Shown here one piece after another: positions 61,736 through 64,000 of a stretch of DNA of 64,000 bases. The DNA lies in contig NZ_CP017886.1 of the NCBI RefSeq assembly GCF_001874645.1, positions 5,508,501 through 5,572,500 on the forward strand, read 5' to 3'. The notes below the pieces were generated by a model, which ran no database searches, was not told the DNA's origin, and saw only the letters and a program-made list of their open reading frames with translations. Source of the DNA: Pseudomonas frederiksbergensis (GTDB lineage: Bacteria > Pseudomonadota > Gammaproteobacteria > Pseudomonadales > Pseudomonadaceae). The position numbers and the translations under genes were made by a program. Position 1 is the first letter of the stretch. The number at the start of each line of letters is the position of its first letter.

Positions 61736-62989
61736 TTAACCACGTGGAGTCGCAGCGGCGAGCTTCACAGCCGTACCCGGCGCAACCTTGGCAGGTGCGA
61801 CTTGGGGCAGGTTGCTGGCTTCAAGCGCTTGGCGTTGTTGAGCAAGGGCCGCGAGGGTTTCCTGGCTGGCCATCGGAATCACTTCAGGCGTGACCGGGGA
61901 GCCCGGACGTACCCGTTGCAAGCCCTTGACGATGATCGTGTCGTCCTTGTTCAGGCCGCTGCGCACAATGCGTAAACCTTCGATTTTCGGCCCCAGTTCG
62001 ACGGCGCGATAAGCCGATTTGTTGTCGGCGTCCATCACCAGCACGAACTTTTTACCCAGGTCGGTACCGACGGCTTCGTCGTTGATCAACACGGCGGAGT
62101 AGGTCCCGCTGCCCACCAGTTTCAGGCGAGCGTAGAGGCCGGGGGTGTATTCGCCCTTGCTGTTATCAAATACGGCACGACCACGAATGGTGCCGGTTTT
62201 CGGGTTGACCTGGTTGTCGACGAAGTTCATCTGGCCCAGGTGTGGGTTGCCTTCTTCATTGGACAGACCAAGGTAAACCGGAGTGGTTTGACCGCGTTGG
62301 CCCTGGCGGGCGAGTTGGGTGTACTTGAGGTACACACGCTCATCGGCGTCGAAGTAGGCGTAAATCTTGTCGGTGGAGACCACGCTGGTCAGCGCGGTGA
62401 CATCAGCGGTGACCAGGTTGCCGGCGGTGATTTCTGCACGGCTGACACGGCCGCTGATCGGTGCGGTGACGCGGGTGAAACTGAGATTCAGTTTGGCCAG
62501 GTCCAATTGAGCCTGGATCGCGCCGACAGCGGCTCGGGCTTCTTGGGCGGCGCTGGTACGCGAGTCGGCCAGCTCCGCGGAAATCGCGTTGCTGGTGCGC
62601 AGGCGTTCACCGCGTTGGGCTTCATTTTCGCTGCGGGTAGCATTGGCGCGGCCCTGGGCAACCAGGGCTTCAAGGCGGCGGACCTCAGCCTGGAACGGCC
62701 GGGGGTCGATCTGGAACAACAGATCGCCTTTTTTTACCAGTGCACCTTCGGTGAAAGTGACTTCATCGATCTGGCCAGACACCCGAGGACGAATCTCGAC
62801 GGTTTCCGGTGCTTCGAGGCGGCCAGTGAAATCGTCCCACTCGTTGACCGGTTGTTCCAGCACCTTGGCCACGCTGACTTTGGCCGGGGGCATGGTGGCG
62901 GCAGCGTCCGGCGTCTTGCCGCAGGCGCTCATCACCAGCAAGGCCAAGAGGGCCAAGGGGAAGCGCAAATGTTTGAGTGACTGTTCCAT
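61736..62989 (-). CDS. mexE: RND efflux periplasmic adaptor, MexE-like
   Basis: From ATG 62989 (MEQSLKHLRFPLALLALLVM) the 417-residue protein has lipobox MSAC with Cys23, a lipoyl/hairpin region (VSGQIDEVTFTEGALVKKGD; VAQGRANATRSENEAQRGER) and the beta-barrel and membrane-proximal domains. It links the inner-membrane pump to the outer-membrane channel. The longer upstream frame was rejected because it lacks a signal sequence. No mexT-type regulator is adjacent; a palindrome 83 bases upstream is a likely control site. Confidence 0.92.
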   Translation of the reverse strand: MEQSLKHLRFPLALLALLVMSACGKTPDAAATMPPAKVSVAKVLEQPVNEWDDFTGRLEAPETVEIRPRVSGQIDEVTFTEGALVKKGDLLFQIDPRPFQAEVRRLEALVAQGRANATRSENEAQRGERLRTSNAISAELADSRTSAAQEARAAVGAIQAQLDLAKLNLSFTRVTAPISGRVSRAEITAGNLVTADVTALTSVVSTDKIYAYFDADERVYLKYTQLARQGQRGQTTPVYLGLSNEEGNPHLGQMNFVDNQVNPKTGTIRGRAVFDNSKGEYTPGLYARLKLVGSGTYSAVLINDEAVGTDLGKKFVLVMDADNKSAYRAVELGPKIEGLRIVRSGLNKDDTIIVKGLQRVRPGSPVTPEVIPMASQETLAALAQQRQALEASNLPQVAPAKVAPGTAVKLAAATPRG

Positions 62990-63071
62990 GGATGCATCCG
63001 CCAATGTATTGAGATGGGCGGATGATGCTCGGCGGGGCGGTATCAAACGAATCGAATGAGGCAAAGGTAAC

Positions 63072-63088
63072 TATCATTCGGAATGATA
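63072..63088. promoter_or_regulatory. Palindrome upstream of mexE, candidate regulator site
   Basis: TATCATTC-G-GAATGATA has perfect 8-bp arms with one central base. It includes an ATC-N9-GAT pattern, the type of dyad bound by LysR-family activators such as MexT. It lies 83-99 bases before the mexE start codon. Confidence 0.5.
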
Positions 63089-63325
63089 TAAGCGGCAAGT
63101 GAGCCCTCTAGCATGGGGCTTTCGTTAGGTGGCTATCAATGTTCCTGATGACAATTCTGTGTTGCGCAGAATGCAAAGGACAGCCTTGAAACCGCGTCGC
63201 GAAGAGGTCATCAGTGGTGGCGGGGATTGGTTTGGAAGCGCCGGCTGAAACAGCGGGCACTACGTCAATCACGCAGGTGTGGCACGCCTGGCCATTCACT
63301 CGGACGATAAACCGATTGAAAGTGC

Positions 63326-63348
63326 AGGGCGCCCCTCTCTGGCGCCCT
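63326..63348. terminator. Hairpin downstream of pmsB
   Basis: AGGGCGCC and GGCGCCCT form an 8-bp stem around CCTCTCT. The strand sense is uncertain; it lies 63 bases past the pmsB stop on the minus strand. Apart from this, 63099-63410 shows no gene I can support. Confidence 0.4.
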
Positions 63349-63410
63349 TTCAAAACCACACACTCAGAAACGTCTACACAGTGTCCTTGGTCATACGCTC
63401 ATCAATGGGC

Positions 63411-63734
63411 TTATGCCTTGTTTCGGTCGGGATAAGTGACTTGCCAGTGCAGAATCTGCTGTTGGATATTCCAATGAATAATCTGCTCGTAGAGCTTCTC
63501 GACGAAGGCCACTTCGAACCCAGCGGCGACTGCCCACTCGCGGCGGTCTTCGAGCATCGCCGCGACTCGCTCCGGTGCGGGGATAGCCTGCTCATTGGCT
63601 TTGAATTGCACAGCGGCTTTCACATAACCCAGGCGTTGTTTCAAGGACTCAAGGATCTGGCGATCAAAAAAATCGATGCCTGCCCGAACATCATTGAGGC
63701 TTTCGCAGGCTTCAGGCGTTTTAAGTTGCGACAT
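63411..63734 (-). CDS. pmsB: Isochorismate-pyruvate lyase (PchB/PmsB-type chorismate mutase fold)
   Basis: The 107-residue protein is an AroQ-fold lyase close to PchB: KTPEACESLNDVRAGIDFFD, YVKAAVQFKANEQAIPAPER and VEKLYEQIIHWNIQQQILHW. The active-site Lys in the FKA loop and Arg residues are present. PchB-type enzymes release salicylate from isochorismate. The upstream gene end looks like a histidine decarboxylase, which is the pmsA-pmsB order of the pseudomonine cluster of P. fluorescens. A role in a salicylate-histamine siderophore is therefore inferred. PchB of pyochelin synthesis is the alternative. Confidence 0.85.
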   Translation of the reverse strand: MSQLKTPEACESLNDVRAGIDFFDRQILESLKQRLGYVKAAVQFKANEQAIPAPERVAAMLEDRREWAVAAGFEVAFVEKLYEQIIHWNIQQQILHWQVTYPDRNKA

Positions 63735-63770
63735 AGTGCTTGTCTCAATGTGTGATGAAAATAGCCAATT

Positions 63771-64000
63771 TCAGATGACGTCGAATCGGGGACACGTCTC
63801 CCTGGCGGAGTGTGAAGGTCGTCGCTCATGACCCTCTTGTTTGACATGCGCCCCCCCAAATCGCCAGGCATCGGTCTCAAGCTCGGTAATGACCTCATCG
63901 ATCAATGCGTCGATCATTAAGTTGTCGTGATGATGGGGTGTCGTTATCAAGTGCGCCGTATCGCCAGATATCGCCAGGCAATATTTCTTCGCAATCCACT
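63771..64000 (-). CDS. pmsA: C-terminal end of a PLP-dependent histidine decarboxylase-like protein (partial)
   Basis: The last 76 codons are in the window, in the frame [20 protein letters not shown] then [20 protein letters not shown], ending at TGA 63771-63773. A closing strand of the form A-H-I/L-I-x-x-P followed by an amphipathic helix is typical of the C-terminus of group II histidine decarboxylases (BasG, AngH, PmsA). The gene precedes pmsB by 36 bases on the same strand, as in pseudomonine clusters. The catalytic lysine region lies beyond the right edge, so the call rests on the tail and context. Confidence 0.6.
   Translation of the reverse strand, partial: WIAKKYCLAISGDTAHLITTPHHHDNLMIDALIDEVITELETDAWRFGGAHVKQEGHERRPSHSARETCPRFDVI

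Noticed and set aside
63108..63359. 83-codon minus-strand frame between mexE and pmsB
   Set aside because: No ribosome site or family resemblance; the region contains a hairpin and is more likely non-coding.

Overview
The window looks like a chromosomal segment of a Pseudomonas from the fluorescens group. The evidence is the gene content: a P. fluorescens-type mannitol operon, pseudomonine genes, a mexEF-oprN-type efflux operon, an lpxO-type hydroxylase, the small pseudomonad families DUF1652 and DUF2790, and GTAGGAGCTGCC-type REP repeats. No rRNA, tRNA or CRISPR array was seen.

1-8.6 kb is housekeeping catabolism. A reductive pyrimidine/hydantoin locus (preT-like subunit, dihydropyrimidinase, NCS1 permease, M20 N-carbamoyl hydrolase) is arranged around a 620-bp divergent control region with two palindromic sites. 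It is followed by a dienoyl-CoA isomerase-like crotonase, nudC and a TSUP exporter. 8.6-12.9 kb holds an autoregulated tetR/DUF1348 pair, pssA and the ABC-F gene ybiT.

12.9-20.7 kb is a decayed mobile region. It contains a frameshifted phage integrase, an exonuclease tail cut by an IS66 end, and an IS66 tnpB broken by the 5' part of a group II intron. Next comes an orphan type VI secretion cassette (unknown protein, PAAR, lipase, lipoprotein) with an IS66 tnpC scrap on its far side, then small phage-type genes and duplicated remnants. 20.7-24.5 kb is a D-serine catabolic operon (dsdX, dsdA, dsdC, all one way). A diguanylate cyclase, an orphan phage tailspike and a beta-lactamase-family pseudogene follow.

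30-38 kb carries lpxO, a small exported Pro/Asn-rich protein, and a divergent GNAT-C39 / RimK-like ATP-grasp pair. After these come an Ile-type attenuator in front of a broken ilvA, a NIPSNAP protein, ecotin and several small Pseudomonas proteins. 38-46.7 kb combines a second orphan T6SS island (vgrG, unknown effector candidate, two lipoproteins) with the wreck of a mannitol operon: mtlR, mtlE and mtlY fragments, intact mtlZ, and a second mtlZ scrap on the far side of the island. A 155-bp inverted-repeat element and a PI-PLC-like gene follow.

46.9-64 kb contains a glycosyltransferase, a GntR regulator with two winged-helix domains and a two-component cluster (response regulator, triple-receiver hybrid kinase, CheR, REC-kinase with a frameshift, response regulator). 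A TPR protein, mexE-mexF-oprN, and the end of a pseudomonine operon (pmsA tail, pmsB) at the right edge complete the window. Three genes (integrase, ilvA, REC-kinase) each carry what looks like a one-base loss, so read-level confirmation matters before calling them dead.
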